Origin: Isoetes taiwanensis
Lineage: Eukaryota > Streptophyta > Lycopodiopsida > Isoetales > Isoetaceae
Assembly: GCA_021234155.1 (NCBI GenBank)
Contig: JAJEKV010000478.1
Location: forward strand, 62,001-126,000
Direction of reading: 5' to 3'
DNA: 64,000 nucleotides
Below the pieces are notes generated by a model. That model made no database searches, was not told the DNA's origin, and saw nothing but the letters and a program-made list of their open reading frames with translations. How positions within the stretch are numbered: position 1 is the first letter of the stretch; each line of letters starts with the position of its first letter. The position numbers and the translations under genes were made by a program. Shown here one piece after another: positions 13,226 to 24,260 of the stretch.

Positions 13226-15320
13226 TTACCTGTCTACTTGCCATATGTTCTCCATGATTTGATTTTTATATTCAAGTTGTTTCTCCATCGGTGCCCCAGG
13301 GGTGCAAGCATTTTGAATAGTTTTTCTAACCATGGTCTTAAGCCTGTGCGGGCAAAAACCATTGGCCACGAACACATCCAATGTTCTCCCTAGTTCCACC
13401 AAAAATTCTTGAGGGCCGATTACATAAATATAATAAAATAATCACTTGTGCAATCACAAGGTTGTAGCAGCTAATTTTCCCTGTTAGATGCTAATTGTAT
13501 AAACTGAATATACTTAAACGGAAGCAATCTTCTCTTATCAAACCTCGTCGTAACATACAAACCTTCTGCTTGATTAATAACTTGAATATGCAAGTTTAAA
13601 AAGTTACATCTAGGGAGTGTGGCCTCATATTCCGGGAATAATTGGTTTGCTATCTCCTTTTTAATATCCAGGAACTCCAGTGGATAGATCCAAAACGGAT
13701 TATCAACAACTCTTGGTTGTAACGGATCAATAAATAGGTCCATTATTGGATTATTTATTGCCCCCAAGTCATCCATATATCTATAATTTCCTATAAACAA
13801 TGCCAGAATTCCGATTTTGCGGGTCTCCTATAAATTTATATTCGTAAAACATAAGGTACATGTTACACCATAAAGGAGAACATGAGAACCCCATAGGGAT
13901 ACCTCTAATTTGTTTCCATACTCTATCCCCCACTTGTATACAGCAGTTAGCAAGAAGATAATTATTCATGGTAATGAGATCTTGGGGTGTAAGTTCAAAA
14001 TAAGATTCCAGTTTAGGAATATTCTTTCTCCAGGACACTTTATACTTTGTTTCCCCATGGTGAACGCATAACTTTAGAGGATGCCTCAGATGGAATGCCT
14101 TATAAAATAATGTTTCACAAATAGTAGTGATCCCATCTTCTCCAAAAAGGGGTATAGACTCATAACATCGCGTAATATCCGCAACCCATGTGTTACTTAT
14201 ACTATGAGGCAAATTGATTACTAGGTCTATAGTGGAATCAATCCACCAAAAAGATCTAGTATGCACCCCCATGAACCTTTTAATCTTAGAGTCTAATGTC
14301 CAACACATCTCTTTGAATACTGGGACCATTGCTTGTATAACAGAAGTTATACACTTGGCCATATCCGAAAAAATACAACACGATGCATTAGTTAACCATC
14401 TGAATTTCTTTTTATGGACTTTGTATGTTGCCATTAAATAGGGTAACCCTAGTTTATTATCCACCTTCACTTTAGCAATCTCTTTCATTTTATACAAACA
14501 AACGCATACTTGATTTGCTATAGGTGAACTTGGGGTAACCATCCTCGTCATAACACATAGCAAAAATCCGTACTTTGGACTCTTCTAATGGCTGCTTTTG
14601 AATATAATTTTTTGCAAATAAAGACGGGAGTATTTCTCATTTTATCCGCACCAGAAATATACAAATGTTCTTTAAGCCATTCTTTTTCCATATTATATTC
14701 CACCGTGTAGTTCCTTTTAGGAACCCTAATTCTTTTTCTTTTGTCCTTATTTGCCTCATTAACCAATTGTTTGATCTTCCTATTAATAAATGCTTTAGCA
14801 TCATCAATCCTGGATGTATGGAATTCTCCAAATTGGTATTCCAGAAGTTGAATGGTTTATTCCCATGCTTTAAGAATCTCCATAATAACAAGGCCCGTAT
14901 TAGGTTCCTTAAGATGGATATGGTTTAAAACCATATTTTATATCATCCTTGTAAAATGACGGATGTCTATGGAGAGTGTTGTAACATGTTTACAACCATC
15001 TTCCCCAACTTCCAGGAATGGCTCAAACCATGATTCGTATTCACAATAGCAACTTAAATTGCTTAAGCATGAGAAATTGCAAAACGTATTTTTTGGTTTA
15101 TACCAAGAGGTTTTGATACTTGGAAGATATTTCCAACCATATACTATTGTATCCAAAACATTTGGATCATCAATACCAAAGGTTATCCATGCAACAAGTG
15201 ATAAATAGCTTTTTCACATTAACTAGTTCCATAATCCTATTAACATACAATAAGTGTATGTAAGAGGAATCACTAGTTTTATCTTTGATAATTTTGAATC
15301 GCCCATAGATAGTACTAGAG
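13226..15320 (-). pseudogene. Reverse transcriptase ORF2, family 2, upstream copy
   Basis: The largest uninterrupted piece (14,563-13,781) covers K.HKKKFRWLTNAS, ADITRCYESIP and GIPMGFSCSPLWCNMYL; a frame change near 13,800 leads to NYRYMDDLG and the RT6-RT7/thumb region down to 13,471. N-terminal pieces lie at 15,300-14,548 (YGWKYLPS, then ADK..NTPVFICKKLYS). The end reads NIWQVDR followed by TAA at 13,226; the same bases form CAG^GTAAAT, so stop and splice donor overlap. Catalytic Asp residues of motifs A and C are present. Roughly 25-35% of positions look shared with the family-1 RT by eye, so the families are old. Confidence 0.8.
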
Positions 15321-15597
15321 ATTTAGAAACAACATTTATTTCTGCATGAAGTAAAGAAAACATTCTCTAAAAAAGAGGAATAAACCTTTTTATTTGAAAA
15401 AGTAGACGAACAAAGTCATGTTTTGACTAATTGCCCCAAGTATAGTTCAGATTATTGGGCTTCAAAGGTGAATAAGTTTGGGCTTGTTGTTGGCCCCAGT
15501 AGGGGTACTCTCAACAATTTGCACACTTTCCCGATGTGCTACTAGCCCCGACTCTCCTTCCATCATTAGGCACTCTCCCCTCTTCCAAATTGGTGTC

Positions 15598-16577
15598 TAC
15601 CACCTCTTGGCATAGGGGGCTCTATCCACATAGCCACCTCTATAAGGTTGCTCATACCTCTCCCTTCCTCTATTATTTACGCCACCACCCCGATGTGCAC
15701 CTCTATTCTCATTTCTACCTCTTCCCCTATTCCTTACATGCGGTGCACGAGGGGCATCTTCAGATCTCTTGGTCTCTTCATCATAGGAGTGTTAAAATCG
15801 GAGAATCCTGGGAGGTTTAATCAACCTTTCAATATACCTCGGTCCATTTTCATTTGCGGCCCCCAAATAATTTAGCTTACGGATTATTAACATATTCCAT
15901 GAGTCCTTCCATCATAGATTTTCTAATAAAGTGGAAAATCGGGCATTGTTGGATCAAGGCCTCAATACCGAGGATTGGAGGTCCATATAATGAACCTGAC
16001 TCCATGAGAGACTATGGAATCTCCCTTGAAAAATGCTTCCAAATGATTCATCATATACCATAATATTTGGTCAAACCACAAGATTCCTTTTGCATTACAT
16101 GCATTACAGGCATTCCTCGATTACGGGGGTGTGGACAGCGGCAAAGAAGCCTTTTCCAATTAGGCCACTTAGTTTCATAGTCATTCCCCTTTTTCCACCT
16201 GTAGGTAAGTCCTTTTTACCATAGCAATCATAGGCTCCTCTACACATTTGAAAGGATCAAAAGAGCCAAAGAAAACTTTTGTATAGAAGTCTCCCTATCA
16301 CAAACCACCGTACCCATGTGAGCAAATTTTGCATATTTATCCATCCAAGTTGCGTAAGATGACTTATCAGCTTCTATTCCCCCAAGATAATAATAAGCCT
16401 CAATGGGAATTGGGGCAAGTAGGTTGAATGAATAGAGCTTCCACACTTGGTTGTCCTTCTCACTGGCCCATTGCTCAACTAGCCGTCTTGGCACAAGTGG
16501 GGTAGGGAACCTCTTAAAGAATAAAAGAGGATTGCTTTGTTTTTGAAGCTGTTCTTCTGCATATTCCTTAGAAATAG
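15598..16577 (-). pseudogene. ORF1 of family-2 element, upstream copy, N-terminally truncated
   Basis: Open from the (TA)n junction to about 16,240 (RFPTPLVPRRLVEQWAS...), then in shifted frames through the FDQ..WYMMNHLE-like stretch to an RG-rich tail (15,780-15,660) and the stop at 15,598. The first roughly 150 residues present in the downstream copy are missing. The 5' breakpoint falls in (TA)n. Confidence 0.6.
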
Positions 16578-16583
16578 CATACA

Positions 16584-16653
<70 letters not shown>
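16578..16653. repeat. (TA)n microsatellite at element breakpoint
   Basis: TA run interrupted once by ACATATA. It marks the exact point where the upstream family-2 copy is cut off. Confidence 0.95.
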
Positions 16654-16655
<2 letters not shown>

Positions 16656-17330
16656 AGTCTTTGTACTATGTAGGGCCTGTACGAAGTTGAATGTACATGT
16701 TTTCAGGATTGTAGCTAGTCGATTGTATGAGCCAATCTCATTAAGATTCATAAGTGTATGTAGGGCCTATACGAACTTGAGCACATATGTTTTGAGATTT
16801 GTAGACAATTTATACATGAGACAACATTGTTAACGACGATTCTCAAAGATTTTATGAATATCCGCTTAGATTCTCTAATATGCTCACAGATCCTGCCTCG
16901 ACCTCCAATCCTGCTACGTTCTCCAAGATTCCTAGATTATAAAGGATTTTATGGAGATTGCCCGGTGAATACCTAATATTCTTTTGAGATTCCAATGAAT
17001 TCCCAAATTATATAAGCTTTCTCAAGTTTATGTGATTCTCCTCAATTCCATTAGATTCTATGAAGATTCCCCTAGATTCTCCAAAATTCTATAGTTTGAA
17101 TGTATTTAATGGTTCATGTGTTAAAGTTGGCAATGTTTTTTTATTTTTCCAAAGAGTCTCTTAAGATTCCCTAAGATTCTTAAAGATTTGAAGATCCCCT
17201 TAAATTCTCTTAGATTTCAAAGGATTCCACTAGATTCTCTTAATATCTCCCACTAAAGAATATTCCATCAAACAATTCCCACAATAGTCCAAGTAGGTTC
17301 TCTCGACTATTCCCTACACTAAATACCATG

Positions 17331-17455
17331 ACATCTCGCCCCATTGAAATTTAATGCCCAATAAAAACCATGACACTGCTCAATTGAAATTTAATGCCCA
17401 AAAAAAACCTTGACACCTGAGCTCAATTGAAATTTAATGCCCATGAAAAGCAATT
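17331..17455. repeat. Tandem repeat, about 50 bp x 3
   Basis: CATTGAAATTTAATGCCCA preceded by ACC(A/T)TGACA(C/T)C occurs three times in a row with small length differences. Noncoding. Confidence 0.85.
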
Positions 17456-18398
17456 TCCTTTTAGCTTCTTAATAAAAAATTAACAGCTAAACGGAGATGA
17501 TGCATTCAAAGCTCAAAAGGTAACCTACGAAAGATGTATGCATATGAAGCTTGCATTTGTTTAGAAGAATAAGGGAAAAGATAATATTTGGTGGTAAAAG
17601 AATGTACAAAAAAAGGTGCGCGCGCGCGCACTAAGGGTTGGCTGATTATGTGTTAGTAGTATTGTGGCCAACGATGCCGGGCATCTAAGATTGTGTGTCG
17701 GGCATGGTGGTACAACTCGAACTTTATGCAAATGATGCTAAGCAATATGTTAGGGGATTGAGCTACATCTCTTTTCGTGTCTAGGGGGATATATGTAGTA
17801 GATAAGATTTAGATCTTAATTTCTTTTCCTTTGATCATTCCATAAGGTCACAAACACAATATAGGCTATTTTTGTTCTTTCTTGCTAAAGAACAATGTTT
17901 GCAAAGGCTACAGTTCTATGAAAGTGCTTCGACATGGATGCACATGGATATTTTGAGCAAGTCAAATAGCCTTTTTTTTATTAATAACAAAAAATGGCCT
18001 CCAGCAAGGCTTGCATCGCAGGGTGAATTTTTGTAGTCAGGCATCTAGACACCTACATCTATGATTTCTTCATCTCATACACCCCTAAAAGTGAGTTATA
18101 TGCTCAGTTTAAGGTGTACACAAAATGTTTCAGTGGAGGTGACAACAGATGTGACAAAATGGTGGGTCTTTGAACTCACTATTGCCACCACAATTTGGTG
18201 ACATACATAGCAGGAATATATCCCACCAATTTTATAGTATCATCTTCCATTACTTGTCCATTGCAACTCCAAACCCAATTTACTGGTAAAAGAACATATT
18301 ACAACAGAGATTGCTAGATATCATAGCTCTGCCTCATAACTAACTTGATAAAAATAATATGTTTAGCTCAAAGCCTTGTCATTTACTTTGAAAACGTG

Positions 18399-18540
18399 CA
18401 GCAAGAATCAAGTTATACAAACAGTACATCCTTCAGGTTTTATGTGGCATGCACAGTAAATGAAAACTACAGAAAGAATTAAGTTGTACAAACTATACAT
18501 TCTTCAGGTTTCATGTGGCATGAGCACTTAAAAATTCAGC
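18399..18540. repeat. Tandem duplication, about 75 bp x 2
   Basis: AA(T)CAAGTTATACAAAC.GTACATCCTTCAGGTTTTATGTGGCATG is repeated with a few changes. Noncoding. Confidence 0.8.
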
Positions 18541-20545
18541 TATCACATTGAGGGGAACATTGAGGCAAGTATATGAAGGAAAATACCGGGGAGGATTTGC
18601 TTAATGCAGAGATCGAAAATGTGGAATGCTAGGACAACCATGCAAGGACCTCTGTCATGGACCTCTGTCATCGCATCCGTACTCATCCAAATCTATAAGC
18701 ATGTAAAATATTTCCTTCAACTGTTAAATATGACGGAACGTTACTGCTCTTTCAATAATTCCAAAACTTGCCAATGCCCAATAGATATCACATGCAATTC
18801 ACATTTTCTAGCCAATAAAATAAGGTCTATATCTTTAGCTGCTTGCAAAAGAAGCACTCTTCCAAGATTAGTAATTGGAAAGAAGCAATCAAGCCAATAA
18901 GCTGTAAACAAAAGTACCTCCATGATATCCTTAACAACATCTCAAATATTTGGTCGAACTTGGATCCCTGTATGACCAGCAACAGTTAAGATTAAAGGCA
19001 AAGATCAGTAGCAATCCTCTCACGTTACCTAAAGCCCACATATAAGAAACCAAATGCTTTCACCAACTATTAAAGTTAAAATTTCTAATTCCATGCACAG
19101 AGCAATTGGGAAGTACCTTCAGACAAAAATGCTTTCTGATAGGCAATAAGTACACATAAACCTGACGTCAAATGATGCCTTGAACCTCCTTTGCATGATA
19201 TTCTGTCGTTTCATCTCATTCTGTGGTTCAAATTGCGGCCAAGATATTATTGCAAAAAGGCCACAAAACTTTCTTGAGAATGAAATGGACAATGAAATAA
19301 GGGATCAGATTACCAGAAGTGATGCCCTGCTCCAAGTGCACAAACGCTTCCTGAGAATGAACTTTACAACGATAGTGAGCACGGGGTAAGATTCAACATT
19401 GATAGTGGCAAGCCATATTTCGTGGACAAAGCTGGCGGAAAAGAGCTTTCGCCAGAAGACTTTTGCGATAAATATTATGAGCTTGGCCTTTTTTCGATGC
19501 ATGACAAAACCTAGAACACGAAATAGGCTTAAAATGCGGAAAGCATGTCATTTGTAGAATGATCCACAGGCCCTTTATGGCACCATATTCTTGGAAGACA
19601 TTGCAACTATAGCCTGATGAGCTAAAAATAATTGAGTTACTCGATTACTTACATTACCCACATGACAGAAATTGCAGAGCTTGTGCTTCAACGATGAGCC
19701 TATGTATATAAAAGTCTCCTGATTCAGCTTAACAGTACACATCATAGAATACCACAAACTTTCTAAGAACTCCATACTTCTTTAACGCATGCAAAAGTAA
19801 CTGGAGAAGATTTACAGATGCTCTTCTCTTGCATCTCAGGAGCTGGCCAACATGCCTCTACGAACAAACAAACAAACATGCTTCCTATATAACAAACAAA
19901 GAGAGACCTGTCATTGTTACATATGAAGGTAACAGATCAACCTAGTGTCGATTGCTCATGTGTTTATAACTTAGAATCTGGGTGTCTCTGCTCATGCAAA
20001 TGGCAAAGAGCTTAATAATGTTTTTGTAATTCAACACGCCTAAAAATACACTCTAAACCTGTAAGAAGAAATACAGACCATATGCAGCGGATGATTTATA
20101 ACATAGAAGAAATACAGAAGAAATGTGTAGCGGATGATTTATATAGAAGAAATACATAAGAAATATTTTGTAGAATCACCTCCAGAACGACGCCAAATGT
20201 GATCAGACATCCTAAGCCAAATCGTCTTTTGCAAAATGGATGGTCAAGGGTAAGTAACTGTATCTACATACAGACTTGACACCATTCTGAAGTTCTGCAA
20301 CCTTGAACCACTGTGGGATCAACCCCAATACCAAGCAAACCAAAGCTACGGTGAGATTATATCTCTGGGGAAATGCCAAAAAATATATAACTTGCCCAAA
20401 AGGCAGCGGAGAATCTTCTGAATCGCAGGCATGCAAGACCTGCTGCGGAATCTAATGGGACGTAAGTGATAGGTAAGGGATATTGAGTTGAAAGAATCGA
20501 TAATGAGAAATTAATCTTTCTGAGCTGGATCAGAAGAAATTGGAA

Positions 20546-20878
20546 TCAGTTGTTAGGCTGCAGGATATGAATATGGACAACGCCCAATAAATTATTTGAG
20601 CTGGGGAAGTGAATTTTCAAGTAAAATATGGCAATGAGATGAAGAAAAAAATAATCCACAGAGGGCGGCAAAGACCCAAGTAAAATCTGGCCGCCCGTGT
20701 AATACCCACAATCCTTGAATGCAAGTAATCTAACAAGGTATTCCCCGGATCCAAACCGAAGCATCGAAGGGCATCCCAACACCGATAAGCGAAGAATTCC
20801 AACAAAGGAATGAGAAACCAAGCTTATGGCTATGGCGGAAGCTGTCCGAATGATGGGCAGAGCGGGGATGAACGAATA
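20546..20878 (-). other. Open minus-strand stretch, possible first exon, unrecognised
   Basis: About 110 codons stay open on the minus strand, and two frames are open at once (VGILRLSVLGCPSMLRFGSG in one; RCWDALRCFGLDPGNTLLDY in the other). The composition is more GC-rich than the surroundings and the stretch could be coding. I recognise no family and see no start that stands out. Confidence 0.2.
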
Positions 20879-21336
20879 CGGCGTGTCTTTAATTTAATTG
20901 ATTTTTGTGTCTTTTCATTAAAAATAAACCGCCATGTCATTAAGAAAAATGGCTCGCGACACTTACCGTGAAAACCTCATTATTTACGCAATGTGCAAGC
21001 TTTCCTTTGCAATAAATGACTAATGCGGCCACAATTAGCGTTCTAAATTTTCAACGGCGAGATCGACGGCCCCTAATTTTTTCACCTTCTAGCACTTTCT
21101 TAGCCACATTTAATGGCTAGCATAACACCTTCGTTGCATCTTCACAAAAGAAATCAACGATGAGATTTGCTTCTTTCTTGATCCAACGGTCGTTTAGGAT
21201 GGGGTGTGCATGCCTCATGCATGCCCCCCATGGAGATCCGGCTATAAATTTGCCACCACACCGGTTGCCTTTCAAACAAACGCCTAGATTCATTTTGAGT
21301 ATATAGACAAGGTATATGATGGGGTACATCAGTAAT
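20879..21336. other. Spacer, nothing recognised
   Basis: AT-rich sequence with short open frames only; it runs into the (TA)n tract. Confidence 0.3.
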
Positions 21337-21338
21337 TT

Positions 21339-21421
<83 letters not shown>
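21337..21421. repeat. (TA)n microsatellite at the left border of segment A
   Basis: Pure TA run; segment A begins directly after it with CCTTATATATATACAATT. Its partner A' begins after a shorter ATATAT stretch at 35,733. Confidence 0.96.
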
Positions 21422-21422
<1 letters not shown>

Positions 21423-21979
21423 TTATATATATACAATTATATTGAGTGTCACAAATGTTGGCAAATTGCCACAAATGGTGTAGAGATTGATGCCACAAAA
21501 TGTTGGTAGAGATTGATCTCGGCCATCCACTTTTGAGATGGGCCCCGTCCCGCAGGTGCCACCTCGTGGCTCCCCAAGCACTTGCCCCTCTTGTTGGTGT
21601 ACCAAAATATTGGTACAGTTGATCTCGCAGTCCATCTCTTAGATGAGCGGTTTACAACAAAAGCCCCAAATAGGCCCTTGGTGCGAGTGTGTGTAGACAT
21701 TTTAAATCTCGGTAGTCCATCTCAAATCTGGGGCACCCACGTTAAGCCCCCAAATTGAGCCCCTTTATTTTGGGACTTCTGTGGCGTCGAGGAGTTTGCC
21801 CTCTTCCCCATTTCCTCGGGCCCTTGCCAGAAGAACTCCTCCATCTATGGCCGATTTGCGGACTTGCGGATATCAGTCGCCGGATCGTTCTGACTTATCT
21901 TTCTCTACTTAGGCCCCTGCGCTTTTCCTATGTCTCAACTTCCAGGATCCATTCTAGTGCCCCCCTCACCGGTTTCTCG

Positions 21980-22585
21980 ATTTTCAAAAGTAGTTGAAAG
22001 CGGTGATCAGCTGCACTCAAATTTTTGCAACACACAACCACAATATATCTTCATCATGCTATTGTCGATTATGAAGCTCTCACACAACTAATGCCCGTAA
22101 ACTTGAAGTTTTCTTTCTATGCTTATGATCTTCCATATGAAGTGGTGATATACACCAATGTTATTGCCGTTTCAACATTTATTTCCTGTGTGGTATATTT
22201 TGTGAATTCGGGATCGTGAGGCAAATGATATGGCAATGTTGATGGCAAGATTGTACACAGGATCTTATGATATAATTGCTTTGAGGAACGCATATCATGG
22301 TATGAGTCCTTCTACAATGGGTCTTGACGCCCCACAGTACATGGAAATATAATGTTCCTCGTGTGCAAATCCAGGCTCATTTATTCTAAAGAAAATATGT
22401 TTATACTAGTTTTGTAATCACCCATCCGGCCAGACCTGGGGATTTGGAGTGCATCATGTGTTAAACCCTGATCCATACAGGCATTTTTGGATCAGAAGGA
22501 AAGCTTTATGCAAAGACATTGCTAATCTAATTGAATCTGCACATCAGGTCAAGTGGCGGGGCTTTTGGAGAAACTATACCGCGCG
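21980..22585 (+). pseudogene. Alanine-glyoxylate aminotransferase 2-like gene fragment, copy in A
   Basis: Three exon-like blocks with introns. Block 1 (to 22,108) gives HHAIVDYEALTQLMP.NLK. Block 2 (22,190-22,362) gives [35 protein letters not shown], the PLP-fold region of class-III aminotransferases. Block 3 (about 22,430-22,585) gives GFGVHHVLNPDPYR and LYAKDIANLIES. The order and spacing match plant AGT2 (peroxisomal or mitochondrial glyoxylate aminotransferase). Introns retained between blocks show that genomic DNA, not a processed transcript, was copied. N- and C-terminal parts, including the PLP lysine, are absent, so it cannot make a working enzyme. Confidence 0.8.
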
Positions 22586-22957
22586 ACTCTTCAAGAAGTT
22601 CTTGCAAGCAAAGCTTTTCTAAGATTTCAACATATGTTTTGATAGTATGGAGATGGAATCTTCAACAAATTGGAAGTACTGTCGCCGGCTATGTGCGAAA
22701 TTGCATCTTTGGCATTCCGCCTTTGCTTCCGGGCCGCTTTGGGTGTGCATTTTGAGGCTGCCGTAGCAAAGTCGGGCGCCAGCCATATTTTCTTGGGGTG
22801 CTGGAATTACTTTTTTTTTTCGTTTGTGGAAGAGCACTTTCGGGGAGTTCATCGCCAAATCCCGCTGGCCTGGCGATGCGGTGATGCAGGCTGCGAAAAT
22901 GGCTTTGGCGTGGTGCTTTATTGGTCGGACCGGCTAGGGGCGCTCTTCCTCCGAGAT

Positions 22958-23130
22958 CCAATCAGGTAAACCGTGATTCGTGGTTAATGGGTGATGAAAT
23001 TAGAAGGGTTGTTCGGATTTTATCAAGAGAACAAAAAATAATCCGGTTTTAATTGGTGAGCTGGTGTTGGAAAGACAAATAGTAGTTGAGGGCTTAGCCC
23101 GGTGAGGATTGTTCGAGGAGATGTTCCTAG
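22958..23130 (+). pseudogene. ClpB/HSP101 fragment (Walker A region), copy in A
   Basis: Reads [23 protein letters not shown], then (after a base error at CCTGG) GVGKT and VVEGLA..RIVRGDVP, ending at a donor-like CCTAG^GTAGTA. This is the first AAA+ nucleotide-binding site of the ClpB disaggregase family. Only about 55 residues of a roughly 900-residue protein are present, so this is a captured gene fragment. Confidence 0.8.
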
Positions 23131-23218
23131 GTAGTACTTTTTGTCTTTTTTTATGCATGTGCAAAGCTAAGTATAGGGGTACAGCTAAGTATAGGGTACA
23201 GCTAAGTATAGCTAAGTT

Positions 23219-24260
23219 TATACATTTAAAGTACGGGCAAAATGACCTCCATATCTTTCTCAAAGTTAAAATCCGCCTTCAAACCTTAGAGAGCATGGCC
23301 ATATGATTTTTTTTTGGTTGCGGTGGGACCCATAAGGGCATGTGCAAGTTTTTTCAAACAACCTCATGTCAAAGGGATATCCACTTTTGCCCCGGTCAAT
23401 GCAATATTCTCCATTATCTCGGCCGATTGTTGAATTCTTCCATTTTTTGTCATTCACATCCGCTAGAAACTTCCAAGAAGTTAGGATATGGGAGCAAGTG
23501 TTCCTAAATTCGCGACCTTGCCACATAGCTTTGGTCATATTCTTGAGCAAGCGCCAACCAAGCAAGTAGGCGACAACATGGGAAAGTAGCCTGTATTAGG
23601 AATATCGAGCCTTTGTCAATTGGTTCCAGCTCAAGAGGTTCTTCTTCCTCTTCTTTATTTTCAATATCATCATTACTAGCATGGGCACTTCTTCTGCCGG
23701 GTTCGTGGTTACCAAATCCCCCATTGCCGCTACTAAAACAAGCTATTTCCAAAGGCCTGTTCATTTTGTTCATTTCGGGCAAATACGCCTTTGGCCCACG
23801 CTCATCTTTGCTTTCCCCTTTATGCTATCACCACGACCGGAATTGTATACGCTTTTGAGTCTAGCAACGTAAAGAGGGTGCATACTTTGTGGAAGTTCTC
23901 ATCCACCTCTGTTCTCGCATTATAAGATTCCAAGAGTTTTGATATATCTCCTCAATGATCTTAATGTACATTGTATGGTGACTCTTCATTTTGCGTGCAA
24001 GTACCGAGCCGCTCATTAAAGCCATAATATATGCGATCACGAGAGATTGCAATCAGTTTGCAATAGCTCCAGTTCAATAATTTTTTTGTGCATACCGTCA
24101 TGGTTCGCAGAAGATATAACGCAGTTTGGACAGCCCTATTTGGTGCCCGACACTTAAGCTTATGAAATCCAAGCTTCCCGAAGTTCCGAATCCATTGTTT
24201 TCTTGTGCACTCATAGCCAAGTCACGAGGGAGCATTCTCGCTGAAATTATGGATTCAAGT
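23219..24260 (-). pseudogene. ORF1 fragment in truncated copy B
   Basis: Corresponds to residues 1 to about 330 of ORF1 at 30,395-32,002 (LPRDLAMSAQE start, acidic NKEEEEEPLELEPID run, FEKTCTCPYGS). Reading frame changes are frequent compared with the intact copy, many of them where the intact copy has CAG or CTG. It ends at the junction with segment A. Confidence 0.8.

Larger units (their letters stand above)
11655..16577 (-). mobile_element. Family-2 Penelope-like retroelement, upstream copy (5'-truncated)
   Basis: Head-to-tail repeat of 6,096-11,045. On the transcribed (minus) strand it lies upstream of the other copy. Its 5' end is cut within ORF1 at about 16,577, where (TA)n begins. It contains ORF1 without its N-terminal quarter, an RT frame less broken than that of its partner, and the 3' region with the small acidic exon near 12,205-12,300. 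It could have served as the promoter-bearing pLTR for the downstream copy (inference). Confidence 0.75.
16654..20545. other. Repeat-rich stretch without a recognised gene
   Basis: From 16,850 to 17,250 a degenerate phrase around (C)TAGATTCTC / AAGATTCCC recurs many times. There is also a near-duplicate of about 100 bp at 16,665 and 16,755 (TGTAGGGCCT.TACGAA.TTGA). The short open frames at 18.6 and 19.2 kb have no recognisable domain. Confidence 0.5.
21422..23185. repeat. Segment A, direct repeat of 35,734-37,467
   Basis: About 1.75 kb, same orientation as A'. It carries fragments of three host-type genes on the + strand (aminotransferase, EF-hand-like, ClpB). It ends near GTGCAAAGCTAAGTATAGG, followed by 30 bp of filler made of repeated GCTAAGTATA units, then the truncated element B. 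The two copies differ by many 1-3 base changes, mostly at CAG/CTG sites. Confidence 0.9.

Noticed and set aside
20546-20878. Possible peroxisomal or membrane protein exon on the minus strand
   Set aside because: Two overlapping open frames and no motif that holds up; kept only as an unrecognised open stretch.
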